Assembly (NCBI GenBank): GCA_036273455.1
Contig: DASUHP010000103.1
Location: 1-12,715 of the forward strand
Direction: 5' to 3'
DNA: 12,715 bases
From: CAIYRG01 sp036273455
GTDB lineage: Bacteria; Pseudomonadota; Alphaproteobacteria; Micropepsales; Micropepsaceae
In this document: piece after piece, positions 12,442-12,715 of the stretch
Layout of the letters: each line of letters starts with the position of its first letter
Numbering within the stretch: the first letter of the stretch is position 1
The notes under the pieces: generated by a model
What the model was told of the DNA's origin: nothing
What the model saw: the letters and a program-made list of their open reading frames with translations, nothing else
The model's database searches: none
Made by a program: the position numbers and the translations under genes

Positions 12442-12715
12442 TCAGTCGTCGCGATACACGCGTTCACGCCGTTCGTGGCGTTCCTGCGCTTCGAGCGACA
12501 AAGTTGCAATCGGACGCGCATCCAGCCGCTTCAACGAGATCGGTTCACCGGTCTCCTCGCAGAACCCGTAAGAGCCATCTTCCAGACGACGCAATGCGGA
12601 GTCGATTTTGGCGATCAGTTTGCGCTGACGGTCGCGGGTGCGCAGTTCGAGCTGCCGCTCGGCTTCCGTCGTGGCGCGGTCCGCGAGATCGGCATTGGGA
12701 GTGGGCTCAGATTGC
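12442..12715 (-). CDS. dksA: RNA polymerase-binding transcription factor DksA, C-terminal part
   Basis: The last 90 residues are visible; the gene starts beyond the window. 'LADRATTEAERQLELRTRDR' and 'KLIAKIDSALRRLEDGSYGF' are the end of the coiled coil. 'CEETGEPISLKRLDARPIAT' and 'LSLEAQERHERRERVYRDD' form the globular C-terminus. DksA inserts its coiled coil into the secondary channel of RNA polymerase and works with ppGpp in the stringent response. In Escherichia coli four Cys bind zinc (CxxC...CxxC); here only the first Cys remains, and the other positions are Thr, Ser and Ala. This is the zinc-independent form known from many alphaproteobacteria and from Pseudomonas DksA2-type proteins. 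The identification is firm. Confidence 0.95.
   Translation of the reverse strand, partial: QSEPTPNADLADRATTEAERQLELRTRDRQRKLIAKIDSALRRLEDGSYGFCEETGEPISLKRLDARPIATLSLEAQERHERRERVYRDD

Overview
The window looks like a chromosomal segment of a GC-rich alphaproteobacterium, most likely Hyphomicrobiales (Rhizobiales). The reasons are the codon use, a DksA with degenerate zinc ligands, alphaproteobacterial-type secreted proteins, and repetitive palindromes typical of that group. The genus is not resolved. Genes run on the + strand from 1 to about 7430 and almost all on the - strand after that.

Region 1 (1-3476): a tight + strand run. It holds the 3' end of a nitrile hydratase beta-type subunit, a cobalt-type nitrile hydratase alpha / thiocyanate hydrolase gamma-type subunit overlapping it, and two tandem paralogous 12-TM MHS-family (citrate/proton-type) transporters. 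A plausible reading is import of a small carboxylate or related compound coupled to nitrile or thiocyanate hydration. No activator gene lies downstream within view.

Region 2 (3477-5690): two hairpins, then two translationally coupled genes for secreted, cysteine-containing proteins of unknown function, closed by a strong intrinsic terminator.

Region 3 (5747-8025): a TPR-SPINDLY type glycosyltransferase (GT41) on +, convergent with a J-domain protein on -.

Region 4 (about 8200-12130): a decayed accessory island beside a tRNA-Thr(CGU). The 3' part of the tRNA (anticodon loop to CCA) is duplicated 1.34 kb away, the usual scar of integration into a tRNA gene. The island holds an apparently intact HNH nuclease fused to an unknown C-terminal domain. 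Two bases downstream is a second gene, broken by what reads as a single-base deletion, whose restored sequence starts a DUF2971-like 'LYHYT..GL..IL' domain. Next comes the 5' end of a REP-associated (Y1/IS200-like) transposase, also frameshifted and truncated. Between the two tRNA repeats lie a small membrane protein of unknown function and a YopX-like phage protein. None of the last three remnants was evident as a full-length reading frame; the two pseudogenes were found by reading across frameshifts. The HNH plus DUF2971-like pair is the best candidate here for a little-described, probably defence-type, two-gene system.

Region 5 (12162-12715): a GC-rich, hairpin-dense spacer and the 3' end of dksA on the - strand.
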